Below are positions 35,174-44,608 of a stretch of 64,000 nucleotides of DNA, in pieces. The notes beneath the pieces are model-generated. The model was not told where the DNA came from. It worked only from the letters and a program-made list of their open reading frames with translations, and searched no databases. This stretch comes from Sulfitobacter sp. SK011 (lineage in GTDB: Bacteria > Pseudomonadota > Alphaproteobacteria > Rhodobacterales > Rhodobacteraceae). Both the position numbers and the translations under genes were made by a program. Numbering within the stretch: position 1 is the first letter of the stretch; each line of letters opens with the position of its first letter. Location: NCBI RefSeq assembly GCF_003352065.1, contig NZ_CP025803.1:3836001-3900000 (forward strand), read 5' to 3'.

Positions 35174-35455
35174 ATGACTGGTTACGCCGTTGTCACCCTG
35201 GATGTTACCGACACCGACATGATGGCCCGCTACCGCGAGGTCGCTGGACCTGCTCTGGCGAAACATGGGGCCAGCCCTCTGCATGTCAGCACCGCCCCCA
35301 GCTTGCTCGAAGGGGATGGCCCGGTCCCGCAGATCATGGTTCTGCTCACTTTCCCAAACCGTGAATCTGCTGAAAACTGGCACAACGACCCGACCATTGC
35401 TGAGGTACATGCTTTGCGCCAAGGGGCTGGGAACTCGCGCATTTTTCTTCTCTAA
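35174..35455 (+). CDS. DUF1330 protein
   Basis: A 93-residue protein of the small ferredoxin-like (dimeric alpha-beta barrel) DUF1330 family. The family motifs are MTGYAVVTLDVTD, YREVAGPALAKHG and LLTFPNRESAENWHND. The function is unknown; the related fold includes monooxygenases and small EthD-like proteins. It has an AAAGGAG site before the ATG and a terminator after it. The divergent LysR gene suggests substrate-induced expression. Confidence 0.9.
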   Translation: MTGYAVVTLDVTDTDMMARYREVAGPALAKHGASPLHVSTAPSLLEGDGPVPQIMVLLTFPNRESAENWHNDPTIAEVHALRQGAGNSRIFLL

Positions 35456-35470
35456 ACGGGTACAACGCAA

Positions 35471-35496
35471 AAGGCCCGCCAATTGGCGGGCCTCCC
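35471..35496. terminator. Bidirectional hairpin between DUF1330 and mscL
   Basis: A perfect 8-bp stem GGCCCGCC-AATT-GGCGGGCC (35473-35492) lies between the two convergent genes. It is followed by TCCCTT on the plus side and TTTTGCG on the minus side, so it could end transcripts from both. Confidence 0.75.
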
Positions 35497-35515
35497 TTAT
35501 CAGATTTGAAACCAG

Positions 35516-35950
35516 TTACTTTGCCTTGGCAAGTGAATCGCGGATTTCCAAAAGCACGTCCAGTTCGGATGGACCTGTCTCAACTTCCGGAGCAACGTTA
35601 TCCGGGTTTTCTGCAGCGGCCTTCACACGGTTCACCATCTTGACCAACATGAACACCACAAAAGCGATGATCAGGAAATTGATCACGGCCATGATGAATG
35701 CGCCATAGGCAAAGACGGACGCACCTGCTTCGCGCGCTGCTTCGAGTGACGCACCTGCTGGCAGATCCCCGCCCAAGACAGCGTAATTATTGGTGAAATC
35801 AACGCCACCAGACACCAGTCCGATAATTGGATTGATAATATCGCCAACCAGCGATGTCACAATAGCCGTAAAGGCCGCACCGATAATAATACCAACAGCC
35901 ATGTCCATGACATTGCCCTTGGCGATAAAGTCCTTGAATTCATTGATCAT
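35516..35950 (-). CDS. mscL: Large-conductance mechanosensitive channel MscL
   Basis: A 144-residue inner-membrane pentamer subunit that opens during osmotic downshock. It starts [30 protein letters not shown], with the amphipathic helix and first pore helix. The second helix is [24 protein letters not shown]. The periplasmic loop contains [13 protein letters not shown]. The C-terminal helix is rich in Ala, Lys and Glu. GGGGATGAGAAA precedes ATG at 35950. The long upstream in-frame extension lacks a ribosome site. Confidence 0.95.
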   Translation of the reverse strand: MINEFKDFIAKGNVMDMAVGIIIGAAFTAIVTSLVGDIINPIIGLVSGGVDFTNNYAVLGGDLPAGASLEAAREAGASVFAYGAFIMAVINFLIIAFVVFMLVKMVNRVKAAAENPDNVAPEVETGPSELDVLLEIRDSLAKAK

Positions 35951-36098
35951 TTTCTCATCCCCTTGGTTGATCTTGGCGACTGTTCGCACCAGCTTGTTCG
36001 CCAACGCACATTCGTTAGCACATCCACGCACCTTCGCCAGCCTGTTCTTACGGGGAAAAACGCCTAGTTGTTGGCTAAACCAGTCAAGGAGACATCAA

Positions 36099-36800
36099 AT
36101 GGCCGACCTTTCCGCATTTCCAATCGCCAAGAAATGGCCTGCCAAGAACGCCGATATTCTGCAGCTCTATTCGTTCCCCACACCCAACGGCGTCAAGGCA
36201 TCCATCGCCCTTGAGGAAATGGGCATCCCCTATGAGGCGCATAAGGTCACTTTGTCTGACGCGGATGTAAAAAGTGCTGAATATCTGTCATTGAATCCCA
36301 ACAACAAGATCCCGGCGATCATTGATCCCAATGGCCCTGACGGCACCCCGATCGGGTTGTTCGAATCCGGTGCGATCCTGATCTATCTCGCCGATAAATC
36401 CGGCAAGTTCATCGGCACCTCAGCGCGCGAGCGTGCGCAGGTGATTCAATGGCTGATGTTTCAGATGGGCGGTTTGGGGCCGATGCTTGGCCAATTGGGT
36501 TTCTTTTACAAATTCGCAGGGTCTGACTGGGAAGATAAGCGGCCCCAGCAACGCTACATCGACGAAGCAAAACGATTGCTGAATGTGCTGAACCTTGAAT
36601 TGGCGGGCAAAGAGTGGATCACCGGAACGGACTACACCATTGCCGACATCGCCATTGCCCCATGGCTCCGCGCTTTGGATTTTTATGGCGCAAAGGAAGT
36701 GCTTGGCTGGGACAATCACACAAATCTGGTTGATTACGTCAAAAGGTTTGAGGCGCGCCCCGCCGTTCAAAAAGGTCTGGTGACGCCGGCCCGCGACTGA
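36099..36800 (+). CDS. Glutathione S-transferase family protein (YghU/YfcG-like)
   Basis: A 233-residue cytoplasmic protein. The thioredoxin-like N-terminal domain has LYSFPTPNGVKASIALEEMGIPYE and the conserved cis-Pro NKIPAIIDPNGPDG. The GST-C all-helical domain ends in KEWITGTDYTIADIAIAPWLRAL. The absence of a catalytic Cys or Tyr in a clear position and the Asn-Gly start match the nu-class (disulfide-bond oxidoreductase) enzymes rather than detoxifying GSTs. ATG at 36099 follows AAGGAGACATCAA. The long upstream open frame is not part of the gene. Confidence 0.9.
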   Translation: MADLSAFPIAKKWPAKNADILQLYSFPTPNGVKASIALEEMGIPYEAHKVTLSDADVKSAEYLSLNPNNKIPAIIDPNGPDGTPIGLFESGAILIYLADKSGKFIGTSARERAQVIQWLMFQMGGLGPMLGQLGFFYKFAGSDWEDKRPQQRYIDEAKRLLNVLNLELAGKEWITGTDYTIADIAIAPWLRALDFYGAKEVLGWDNHTNLVDYVKRFEARPAVQKGLVTPARD

Positions 36801-36830
36801 CCGCATCCGGCGGGTCAGTCAGGACCAGAC

Positions 36831-37487
36831 TTAGACTCTTTCGCCGCCCGTCAGGACTGGCGGCGAATCAAATCCATTGCGCCACACGACATAGGCCAGC
36901 ACCGGATGGGCATGGGTCTGCATCGCATGGGGCTGGTTGCTGGCATGCTGGCTTGTGCCCCCCGCCCGCAACACCGCATCCTCACATCCCTCGCGCATGA
37001 ATGTCGCTTCGCCGGCAAGCGTCAGGTACATTTCTTCGGCGGGATGTTGATGCCACGTATAATAAAGCCCGGCTGGCATATAGACCACCCATGCGGCCAT
37101 CGTTGCGCTGGTATAAGCACCGCCGTCGCCGATCAGGCAGTAACATCCGAACCGGTCCATAAAATCCGACCCGATATCGGTATCTTTGTAGGTTTCACGC
37201 CACTGCGCAACCGCGCCCGCGGCAACAAAAGCATTTCTGGTCTGCGGATAGATATCTGAAAAAAGGCCTTGTTCATTGACCAACAGCGCCGCGGGCGGCA
37301 CCTGGAATGGCAGTACTCTCTGTGGCCTGAGGTCATCGGGGAAAGGGCAAAAACGGCTCAGCTCGGCATGCCCTTCATGGGCGATGCGAACCTCTTGCAA
37401 CAATGCATCCCACAAAATGCGGTCGGGCCCCAGATCCAGTATTGCGTCGCTCCCCAGCCAGAAATATGTCCTTCGGGGTAAAGCCAA
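36831..37487 (-). CDS. DMSP-lyase-family cupin protein (start uncertain)
   Basis: A 218-residue protein with the cupin found in DMSP lyases of the DddL/DddQ type, which release dimethyl sulfide and acrylate. The metal-binding stretch is YTWHQHPAEEMYLTLAGEA (His, His and Glu), followed by HASNQPHAMQTHAHPV with the last His. The N-terminal part has GCYCLIGDGGAYTSATMAAWVVYMP. The 5' end is unclear: an in-frame TGA lies directly before the first usable codon, TTG at 37487, and no ribosome site is seen. It follows the ytoQ stop by 66 bases. The substrate is inferred from family, so confidence is in the family not the reaction. Confidence 0.75.
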   Translation of the reverse strand: MALPRRTYFWLGSDAILDLGPDRILWDALLQEVRIAHEGHAELSRFCPFPDDLRPQRVLPFQVPPAALLVNEQGLFSDIYPQTRNAFVAAGAVAQWRETYKDTDIGSDFMDRFGCYCLIGDGGAYTSATMAAWVVYMPAGLYYTWHQHPAEEMYLTLAGEATFMREGCEDAVLRAGGTSQHASNQPHAMQTHAHPVLAYVVWRNGFDSPPVLTGGERV

Positions 37488-37552
37488 TCAGAGCAATCTG
37501 CGCGCGTATCTGCGACGCACCACAGGTCGATTTCAGATCAGGACGCCATCGG

Positions 37553-37999
37553 TCAATCCGGCAATGATCCGGTAAGAACATAGCGCAGAATTTGCACGAC
37601 CTGCGCAGGTTCAGTGGCCACAGCAAGCGCTGCCGCGTCAACTTCTTTCAGCGCATGGGCGTGATCCGGTCCATGCAGAATAATCAGCGATTTGCCCAAT
37701 GCTGCGGCATATCCCGCATCAAAGGCGGCATTCCACTGCTTGTACTGATCACCAAACCGCACAACGACGACATCGGCATCCTCGATCCCCTTGCGGGTGC
37801 GGATCGCGTTCATCTGCGCGCCTTTGCGGTCATGCCAGACCTTGTCAACCTCCGCCCCAAGGATGGCCACACCACAATCGTCACTTGCCGCATGATCCGT
37901 GACAGGGCCATCAAAGGTCACATCCAAACCCATGGCACCCTGAGTGATCTGTTCACGCCAATCGGTGTGAATTTCACCGGATAAATATACTTTCAGCAT
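37553..37999 (-). CDS. ytoQ: YtoQ-family protein
   Basis: A 148-residue protein of the YtoQ family, which has a nucleoside 2-deoxyribosyltransferase-like fold. It begins MLKVYLSGEIHTDWREQI, the family signature, and contains GVAILGAEVDKVWHDRKGAQMNAIRT and DVVVVRFGDQYKQWNAAFDAGYAAALGK. The biochemical role is unknown. ATG at 37997-37999 is preceded by AAGGAAAAAAG. It is the next gene after the secreted protein gene at 38010, and before the DMSP-lyase-family gene. Confidence 0.9.
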   Translation of the reverse strand: MLKVYLSGEIHTDWREQITQGAMGLDVTFDGPVTDHAASDDCGVAILGAEVDKVWHDRKGAQMNAIRTRKGIEDADVVVVRFGDQYKQWNAAFDAGYAAALGKSLIILHGPDHAHALKEVDAAALAVATEPAQVVQILRYVLTGSLPD

Positions 38000-38009
38000 C
38001 TTTTTTCCT

Positions 38010-39158
38010 TTATTTCGCAATCGGGCAATCGCGGTGCAGCAACAGCAATTCATCGCGATCGCGCACCAAGCCATAATTCTCGCCGGGAACATCACCGAAG
38101 TATCTGGTCCTGTTGCCCGCCTCTTTGAGCGGCTCCACGGGCTCTTCGCCGCCACTGTCGGGCCGGAATACCATGTGCTTGTCTCTTGGCACAACAAACG
38201 TCCCCTCGAATACTGTGGAGGTATGCTTGTTGAATTCATCCGTGGCGGGCCGCGCCGGATGCCCTTCGGGCAGGGAGAGGGCGGTCTGATAGATTGCTTT
38301 TCGTGCAGTTAAGGCAATTGCCTGTTGCGTAAGCAGTGTCGGCTGCGACCAGAGGTTGCCCGCGTCATCTTTCACAACCTTGTGATAGCCGTCCAACCGA
38401 TAGATCATGTCAAGAGATGCCGCCCCCGTGCGGTTCAACACATAAAGATGCTTGCCCGTGTGCAGCGTAGCAACCTTGCCATCATCAGCGATCTGCATGG
38501 TCCGGGACCAGAAAAACGTGAAATATGCTGGCGGACCGGTCCACCAGCCAAAGTTCACCTCCTGCCAATCGGTCGGTGTTTTGGGATCTATCGCATAGAT
38601 CTTCTTGCCCGGTCGCGCCAGATAGATACCCAGCGCGGGTTGAAAAGTCGGCAATTCACTGTCGCGGCCAAACGGCGTCTCCCCAAAGGGGGCTTTGGCC
38701 AACGTGCTGCCATCCCACTGCATCAGCCCTTTGTCTTTGAAAAGCAGCAGCATCACTTGTTGGTAGGGGTCAAATTCCTGATTGATGAATCCCGATACCC
38801 CGGCCCGCACGAACCCATCCTGTCCCGGGCGAAACTCGTAAAGTTGTTTCCCACCATCGGCAAACCGCCACCCCCACACGCGGCCATCATCCAAAACGAC
38901 CCAATCCGTTGTTCCGCCCAGGCCGCCATGCGGAAACTCTGTTTCAAGGTCCACGAACCGTCCGTCAATGATGGTGCGTAACCCGTACCCCGCTGGGGAA
39001 ATCAGCAGGTAGGGATACCCCGGGATCACGCGATGCAATTGAAAATCGCGCCAATCAAGCGGGTCCGTGCCCTTTCGCGCATCCTCTACCGGTTCCACAC
39101 ACCATGCTGACGCCTGCGAAGCAATCATCAAAAGCGCAAGGAACGTAGTCCGGATCAT
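38010..39158 (-). CDS. Secreted protein of unknown function, coupled to pheT
   Basis: A 382-residue exported protein. A signal peptide of 17-19 residues ends near SAW. After it come many short segments rich in Gly, Trp and Asp, such as DDGRVWGWRF, DKGLMQWDGS and DDAGNLWSQP, which look like blades of a beta-propeller. This is only a visual guess. I recognise no enzyme motif. There is a single Cys near the C-terminus (HRDCPIAK) and one near the N-terminus (WCVEP). Its ATG overlaps the TGA of pheT (ATGA, 39155-39158), so translation should be coupled. The function is unknown. Confidence 0.7.
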   Translation of the reverse strand: MIRTTFLALLMIASQASAWCVEPVEDARKGTDPLDWRDFQLHRVIPGYPYLLISPAGYGLRTIIDGRFVDLETEFPHGGLGGTTDWVVLDDGRVWGWRFADGGKQLYEFRPGQDGFVRAGVSGFINQEFDPYQQVMLLLFKDKGLMQWDGSTLAKAPFGETPFGRDSELPTFQPALGIYLARPGKKIYAIDPKTPTDWQEVNFGWWTGPPAYFTFFWSRTMQIADDGKVATLHTGKHLYVLNRTGAASLDMIYRLDGYHKVVKDDAGNLWSQPTLLTQQAIALTARKAIYQTALSLPEGHPARPATDEFNKHTSTVFEGTFVVPRDKHMVFRPDSGGEEPVEPLKEAGNRTRYFGDVPGENYGLVRDRDELLLLHRDCPIAK

Positions 39159-41554
39159 CCGCGCAAAACGCCCCCTGTCGCCTTGGTCACTTTCTCGATG
39201 ACCTTGGCCCCGACGGCTTCGATATCCGCGTCCTTCAGTGTCTTCTCAACCGGCTGCATCCGCACCGTGATCGCCAGCGACTTTTTGCCCTCGCCCAGTG
39301 ATCCCCCGATGAACTGATCAAATACTCTCACGTCCTCGATCAATGCTTTATCAGCACCCATCGCTGCGTTCAGCAGGGTCATGGCCTCAACATCTGCATC
39401 CACCACAAAGGCAAAGTCACGTTCAACCGCCTGCAAATCATTGATGGTCAACGCTGCCCGCGTCGCCCCCGACTTGCGCGCCATCGGGACTTCAGCAGGC
39501 CAAAGTGTAAAGGCCATCGCGGGGCCTTTGACATCCATTGCAGCCAACACTTTGGGATGCACCTCGCCATAGATGCCCAGCACCTTTTTGGGGCCCAGAC
39601 AAATCATGCCATGCCGCCCAGGGTGCCACCACCCTGCGGCACCGCGCAGGATCTGGACCCGCGCCGGTGCACCCATCGCGGCAAGAACAGCTTCGGCATC
39701 GGCTTTGACGTCAAACACATCTACTGCCCGGGATGCGCCATGCACATCTTTTGGTCCGGTTTTGCCTACCAGCAACCCGGAAATCAGATTGTGTTGTTCA
39801 CCCGGCTCCCCACCATGAAAGGCGGGGCCGACCTCAAACAGCGCCATATCGGCAAACCCACGCGCCTGATTGCGCGCCGCAGCCTGCAACAAACCCGGCA
39901 ACAAGGCGGGCCGCATGTGGCTCATGTCGCTGCTGATCGGGTTTTCCAGCTTGGTCTCATCTGTACCGCCCCCAAACAGCGCCGCAGATGCCTGATCAAT
40001 AAAGCTATAGCTCACACATTCGTTATATCCGAGCGCCGCACAGGCCCGCCGGGCCGCCCCTTGGCGTTTTTGCATTGGTGACAGGATCGGGCGGGGCACC
40101 CCCGCACTCAGCCGCGGTAACGGTCGCCCTTCCAGCTTGGTCAGCGATGCAATCCGCGCCACTTCCTCCACCAGATCGGCCTCGCCCTGCACATCGGGCC
40201 GCCAGCTTGGCACATGGGCCATATTGCCCTCCAACCGGAACCCCAGCGCCGTCAACGTCTGGCGCTGGTCGCTTTCCGGGATCGTCATGCCCACCAACGC
40301 CTGAACCCGCGCCGCGTCCAGTTTGTAGGCGCGGCTGGTGTCGGGAATGGTGCCCGCAACAACAACATCAGAGGCTTCACCACCTGCATGATCAAGGATC
40401 ATCCGTGTGGCATGTTCGATGCCATAGGGCGTCCATTCAGGGTCAATGCCCCGTTCAAACCGATACCGCGCATCCGAATTGATCTTTAGCGCCCGGCCTG
40501 TGTAGGCCGTCCGCACCGGATCAAAATAGGCGGCCTCAACAAACACATTCACTGTTTCTCCGGTGCAGCTCGACCCAAGCCCGCCCATCACGCCACCGAT
40601 GCTTTCCACACCCTGCGCATCAGAGATCAGCGTCATGCCTTCGACAAAGGTATATTCCTTGTCATCAAGCGCCATCATCGTCTCGCCACCTTTGGCACGG
40701 TGCACACGCAACGCATCGCCCGCAACCTTGTCTGCATCAAAAACATGCAGGGGACGGTTGCGATCATAGGTGAAGAAATTGGTCACATCGACAAGGAACG
40801 AGATTGGCCGCAACCCAATGGCGCGCAACTTGTCCTGCAACCACACCGGGCTGGGGCCATTCTTGACACCCCGAATGACCCGTCCAAAGAAAACCGGGCA
40901 TTGCTCAAGCGTGTCATCATCAATTGTCACTGAGATGGGACAGGGGAACGTGCCCTCAACCGCATCCATATCGCGCGCTTTCAGCTTGCCCAAACCACGC
41001 GCCGCCAGATCGCGGGCAATCCCCCGCACGCCAAGCGCATCAGGGCGGTTGGGCGTAATCGCAATCTCAATCACCGGGTCCACCTTTGCCGGGTCATTCT
41101 CAGCCAGCCAATCGACAAACCGATCCCCGACCGCACCCGAAGGCAGTTCAATGATCCCGTCATGCTCCTCTGACAGTTCCATCTCGCGCTCGGAGGCCAT
41201 CATCCCGAAACTCTCAATGCCACGGATTTTGCCAACCCCGATGGTCGTATCAATCCCCGGCACGTAAATACCCGGTTTGGCCACAACCACGGTGATGCCC
41301 GCCCGCGCGTTGGGTGCCCCACAGATAATCTGCTGAACGCCCTCATCCGTCTCAACCTGACAAACCTGCAAACGGTCCGCATCAGGATGCTTTTCCGCAG
41401 ACTTCACATACCCAAGCGTGAACCCCGCCAGCTGGGCACCGCGGTCCTCAACACCTTCAACCTCAAGCCCCAGATCGGTCAGCGCATAGGTGATCTCATC
41501 CAAAGATGCGGTGGTATCCAGATGCTCTTTGAGCCAAGACAGGGTGAATTTCAT
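39155..41554 (-). CDS. pheT: Phenylalanyl-tRNA synthetase beta subunit
   Basis: A 799-residue subunit of the heterotetrameric enzyme that charges tRNA-Phe. It starts MKFTLSWLKEHLDTTASLDEI. The tRNA-binding OB domain is GYVKSAEKHPDADRLQVCQV (about 45-155). The B3/4 editing region has RPLHVFDADKV. The B5 and core domains follow. The C-terminal FDX-ACB anticodon-binding domain ends in LAITVRMQPVEKTLKDADIEAVGAKVIEKVTKATGG. Every expected part is there. It is separated from pheS by two unrelated genes and overlaps the start of the secreted protein gene. Confidence 0.96.
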   Translation of the reverse strand: MKFTLSWLKEHLDTTASLDEITYALTDLGLEVEGVEDRGAQLAGFTLGYVKSAEKHPDADRLQVCQVETDEGVQQIICGAPNARAGITVVVAKPGIYVPGIDTTIGVGKIRGIESFGMMASEREMELSEEHDGIIELPSGAVGDRFVDWLAENDPAKVDPVIEIAITPNRPDALGVRGIARDLAARGLGKLKARDMDAVEGTFPCPISVTIDDDTLEQCPVFFGRVIRGVKNGPSPVWLQDKLRAIGLRPISFLVDVTNFFTYDRNRPLHVFDADKVAGDALRVHRAKGGETMMALDDKEYTFVEGMTLISDAQGVESIGGVMGGLGSSCTGETVNVFVEAAYFDPVRTAYTGRALKINSDARYRFERGIDPEWTPYGIEHATRMILDHAGGEASDVVVAGTIPDTSRAYKLDAARVQALVGMTIPESDQRQTLTALGFRLEGNMAHVPSWRPDVQGEADLVEEVARIASLTKLEGRPLPRLSAGVPRPILSPMQKRQGAARRACAALGYNECVSYSFIDQASAALFGGGTDETKLENPISSDMSHMRPALLPGLLQAAARNQARGFADMALFEVGPAFHGGEPGEQHNLISGLLVGKTGPKDVHGASRAVDVFDVKADAEAVLAAMGAPARVQILRGAAGWWHPGRHGMICLGPKKVLGIYGEVHPKVLAAMDVKGPAMAFTLWPAEVPMARKSGATRAALTINDLQAVERDFAFVVDADVEAMTLLNAAMGADKALIEDVRVFDQFIGGSLGEGKKSLAITVRMQPVEKTLKDADIEAVGAKVIEKVTKATGGVLRG

Positions 41555-41700
41555 GTCGTTATTCCTCGCAGCATTGCTTGGCGCTTTCGGTACCCGCTAT
41601 CGCGGACAGTTTCAATGACAACGCCCGCAATTAGCAACGCCACCCATCCATTCATTGTTCTTCAAATACACAAATGAAACGCCGCCACGCAAACCAGCCC

Positions 41701-42504
41701 TCAGGGATAGTGCGGCACCCGTCCCATCAACTGATCCAATTGCCAGCCGATCCAGCCATGCGGAATGAAATGACCGCCGGGATGCAGGTCGAGCGTGACC
41801 TTGTGACCCTCCACGCAGTCTGTCCAGACCCGCCGATCAAAGGTCAGAAAATCCACTGCACCCCAAGCGGACTCTTCCTGCCCCGGACCGCAGCCAAACT
41901 GCTGACGCCACAGGGCCACCGGATAGGTTTCATCGCCACCCGGTCCCATGGGAAACCCCATCACATTGTCAGCAAAGCCGTGCACATGCCGCACCTCGCG
42001 CGGTGCCTGCGGACAGGCCTCATCCTGTCGCAGCGACCCCGACACCGCCAGCAACGCCGCCACAGCATTCCCGTTTTCGCAGGCATAGCGCCATGCCATC
42101 GCGGCACCGTAGGAATAGCCCGAGACATAGATCTGTTTGCGATCAATAGGGTAGTGCGCGGCCACATTCTCAATCACCGCTGCAGCAAATTCCACATCAT
42201 CACTGCGCCCGCCCCAGAAATCCCAGGACCGCCCGTTGCCATTGGGTGCCACCAACAACACCCCCCGCCGACGCGTCGCGCCAGAGATACGGCGGTGTTT
42301 GACAATCAGGTCGCCCTGCCGGCCCCAACCGTGGAAATGCAGGAGCATCGGGAGCGGTGTTTCGCCGTCCCAATCATCGGGAAGTTTGACGTGGTAGGAG
42401 CGGTCTTGAAGCGTGCAGGCAGTGGCACCTTCACAGTCTTTCCAAGGTCCCATTGCAGGAAGGAAAACGAGCGTCCAGACAAAAAGCAGTTTTCGAATTT
42501 CCAT
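41701..42504 (-). CDS. Secreted alpha/beta hydrolase (polyhydroxybutyrate-depolymerase/feruloyl-esterase-like)
   Basis: A 267-residue exported hydrolase. A signal peptide runs to about residue 26. The oxyanion segment is LLHFHGWGRQGD. The nucleophile elbow is GYSYGAAM (G-x-S-x-G). The last part has GGHFIPHGWIG with the catalytic His. An NGNGRSWDFWGG stretch matches the LpqC/poly(3-hydroxybutyrate)-depolymerase-like esterase family. Several Cys could pair. It lies between pheS and pheT with the same orientation, after the amidotransferase gene. The substrate is unknown. Confidence 0.8.
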   Translation of the reverse strand: MEIRKLLFVWTLVFLPAMGPWKDCEGATACTLQDRSYHVKLPDDWDGETPLPMLLHFHGWGRQGDLIVKHRRISGATRRRGVLLVAPNGNGRSWDFWGGRSDDVEFAAAVIENVAAHYPIDRKQIYVSGYSYGAAMAWRYACENGNAVAALLAVSGSLRQDEACPQAPREVRHVHGFADNVMGFPMGPGGDETYPVALWRQQFGCGPGQEESAWGAVDFLTFDRRVWTDCVEGHKVTLDLHPGGHFIPHGWIGWQLDQLMGRVPHYP

Positions 42505-42540
42505 AGACTTGAAATTAGCAATTTGCGTCTGGCTGTCACC

Positions 42541-43299
42541 TCACAAAGACGCCAGCCAATTACGCAACTCGGTCAGCCGTATCTCCGCGCCCATATCTTC
42601 TGGCCGAATACCGAGCCTGGATGCTGCGTCGACGTCTACGTCAGCACAGCCCAAGTCAGAAATCTGGGGCTCTGGCATTCGCCCTAAGCGCGCCATCAAC
42701 CCACTGACGAATTCGGGCGTATATTCCGGATGATACTGCACGCCCCAAAAACGGATACCATTCATCTCATAAACAAAGGCTTGCACATGCGAGTGTGCGT
42801 TCCCCGCCAACAGGATGGCCCCATCTGGTAGTTTACGCACTTCGTCCCGGTGCACGCAGGGGACAGCGTACCCATCACGGCGACCCCGCATGAAAGGATG
42901 TTTATGTCCCGCGTCGGTCAGCCTGATCTCACGGGCAAGCCCATCTTCATGGCCATTGGGCGAAGCTGATGAACAGCCCCCTAGAACCGATGCTGCCAAT
43001 TGCATTCCGTTACACGATCCCAACGTGGGAATGCCCTTTGCAAAAACAGCCCGCATGACCTGCGCTAATGGTTCAGCACGCGGGTCATCGGTATTCCACT
43101 CCACCCCAGAGCCAGTAAAAACCACACCATCCACGCCGCTGAGGTCAGGGGTATCATCCCCATCATAGGGCGCGGCAATGGTGATTTTTAAGTCGTCTTG
43201 GCACGCCATTAGTGCATCGGCATAGACCGCACCCGCACATTTGCTGCTGGCGCTATTTATCTCAGCCGTGTTGGAATCAATGATCAGAATGTGAGGCAC
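42541..43299 (-). CDS. Class I glutamine amidotransferase-like protein
   Basis: A 252-residue protein of the class I amidotransferase superfamily, like the GuaA amidotransferase domain. The oxyanion motif is VVFTGSGVEWN, the catalytic Cys is in LGSCNGMQLAA, and the His and Glu are in WGVQYHPEYTPEF, so the triad is complete. No synthase domain is attached. Stand-alone proteins of this type hydrolyse gamma-glutamyl compounds or donate ammonia to an unknown partner. It lies between pheS and the hydrolase gene on the same strand. Confidence 0.86.
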   Translation of the reverse strand: MPHILIIDSNTAEINSASSKCAGAVYADALMACQDDLKITIAAPYDGDDTPDLSGVDGVVFTGSGVEWNTDDPRAEPLAQVMRAVFAKGIPTLGSCNGMQLAASVLGGCSSASPNGHEDGLAREIRLTDAGHKHPFMRGRRDGYAVPCVHRDEVRKLPDGAILLAGNAHSHVQAFVYEMNGIRFWGVQYHPEYTPEFVSGLMARLGRMPEPQISDLGCADVDVDAASRLGIRPEDMGAEIRLTELRNWLASL

Positions 43300-43387
43300 G
43301 TAACAGGCTCCTTAGAATGGGTAACAACAATCTAAAGGAAAGAGCCCCCAATACGATGTTTTAGAACCGTCACCGGCAGTCGCAAGC

Positions 43388-44461
43388 TCACCTACTCAAC
43401 CCAGCATGCAAGTTCGGCTGATCCAGCGCGCCAAATCCATAATGCCGCAACCACCGCAAATCGCTGTCAAAAAACGCCCGCAAATCCGGTATCCCGTATT
43501 TCAGCATCGCTATCCGGTCGATCCCCATGCCAAAGGCAAAGCCCTGCCATTGATCGGGGTCCACACCGCCCGCCCGCAACACATTGGGATGCACCATGCC
43601 GGATCCCAGAACCTCCAACCAACCGTCGCCTTCGCCAATCCGCAACTGCCCGTCGACCCATGAACACTGGATATCAACTTCTGCAGAAGGTTCGGTGAAC
43701 GGGAAATGCGAGGCCCGGAAGCGCGTCTTGATTCCGTCGATCTCAAAGAACGCGGCAAAGAATTCCTCCAGCGTCCATTTCAAATTCGCCATCGAGATGT
43801 CTTTGTCGATCGCCAGCCCCTCAACCTGATGGAACATCGGCGTGTGGGTCTGGTCGTAATCGGCACGGTACACACCACCGGGGCAAATGATGCGCAGCGG
43901 TGCGCCCTCGGCCTCCATCGTACGAATTTGCACCGGCGACGTATGGGTCCGCAACACATGCGGCGGGCGATTATCGCCTTCCGCGCGGTGCATGTAAAAC
44001 GTGTCCATCTCGGCGCGCGCCGGGTGGTGGCCGGGAATGTTCAGCGCGTCAAAATTATACCAGTCAGTGTCGATGCGCGGCCCCTCGGCCACCGAAAACC
44101 CCATCTCCGCAAAGATTGCGGTCAGCTCCTCAGTTACCTGTGATACCGGGTGAATCGAACCCTGCCTCTGCGCCCGCGTCGGCAGCGTCACATCCAGCCA
44201 TTCGGACCGCAGCCGTTCATCCAGCGCGGCATCACCCAACGCGGCTTTCTTGGCCGCGAGGGCGGAATTGATCTCGTCCTTCAGGGCATTCAGTGCTGGG
44301 CCGGCCGTCTGGCGTTCTTCCGGTGTCATCTTGCCCAATTCGCGCATTTTCAACGCGACTTCGCCCTTTTTGCCAACAGCAGCCAGCCGGATATCTTCCA
44401 ACGCCGCTTCATCACCCGCACTGGCGATCTGACTTAGGTATTTTTGCTTGAGATCGTCCAT
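43388..44461 (-). CDS. pheS: Phenylalanyl-tRNA synthetase alpha subunit
   Basis: A 357-residue class II catalytic subunit. The N-terminal coiled coil is [33 protein letters not shown]. The motifs [26 protein letters not shown], the [29 protein letters not shown] and the C-terminal [17 protein letters not shown] are all typical. It is on the same strand as rplT. A possible terminator lies between them. Unusually, two unrelated genes intervene before pheT. Confidence 0.96.
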   Translation of the reverse strand: MDDLKQKYLSQIASAGDEAALEDIRLAAVGKKGEVALKMRELGKMTPEERQTAGPALNALKDEINSALAAKKAALGDAALDERLRSEWLDVTLPTRAQRQGSIHPVSQVTEELTAIFAEMGFSVAEGPRIDTDWYNFDALNIPGHHPARAEMDTFYMHRAEGDNRPPHVLRTHTSPVQIRTMEAEGAPLRIICPGGVYRADYDQTHTPMFHQVEGLAIDKDISMANLKWTLEEFFAAFFEIDGIKTRFRASHFPFTEPSAEVDIQCSWVDGQLRIGEGDGWLEVLGSGMVHPNVLRAGGVDPDQWQGFAFGMGIDRIAMLKYGIPDLRAFFDSDLRWLRHYGFGALDQPNLHAGLSR

Positions 44462-44552
44462 CTCTGCCTCGCATCATTATGGTGCGCTGGTGCTAGCAGA
44501 AATACGCTCGAACACAAGGCAAGTTGGCCCAAAGGCAACAGGTCCAACGGAT

Positions 44553-44582
44553 AAAGCCGCCCCTGTTTCCAGAGACGGCTTT
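44553..44582 (-). terminator. Possible terminator or attenuator between rplT and pheS
   Basis: AAAGCCG (44553-44559) pairs with CGGCTTT (44576-44582), loop 16 bases, about 26 bases past the rplT stop. On the minus strand only TTT follows, so it would be weak. It could be a partial terminator that sets the ratio of L20 to PheS. Confidence 0.45.
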
Positions 44583-44608
44583 GAATTTCAGTCTTTGCGA
44601 CAGGGGCC

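Noticed and set aside
41674..42687. A 337-codon open frame on the plus strand
   Set aside because: It is antisense to the secreted hydrolase and amidotransferase genes.
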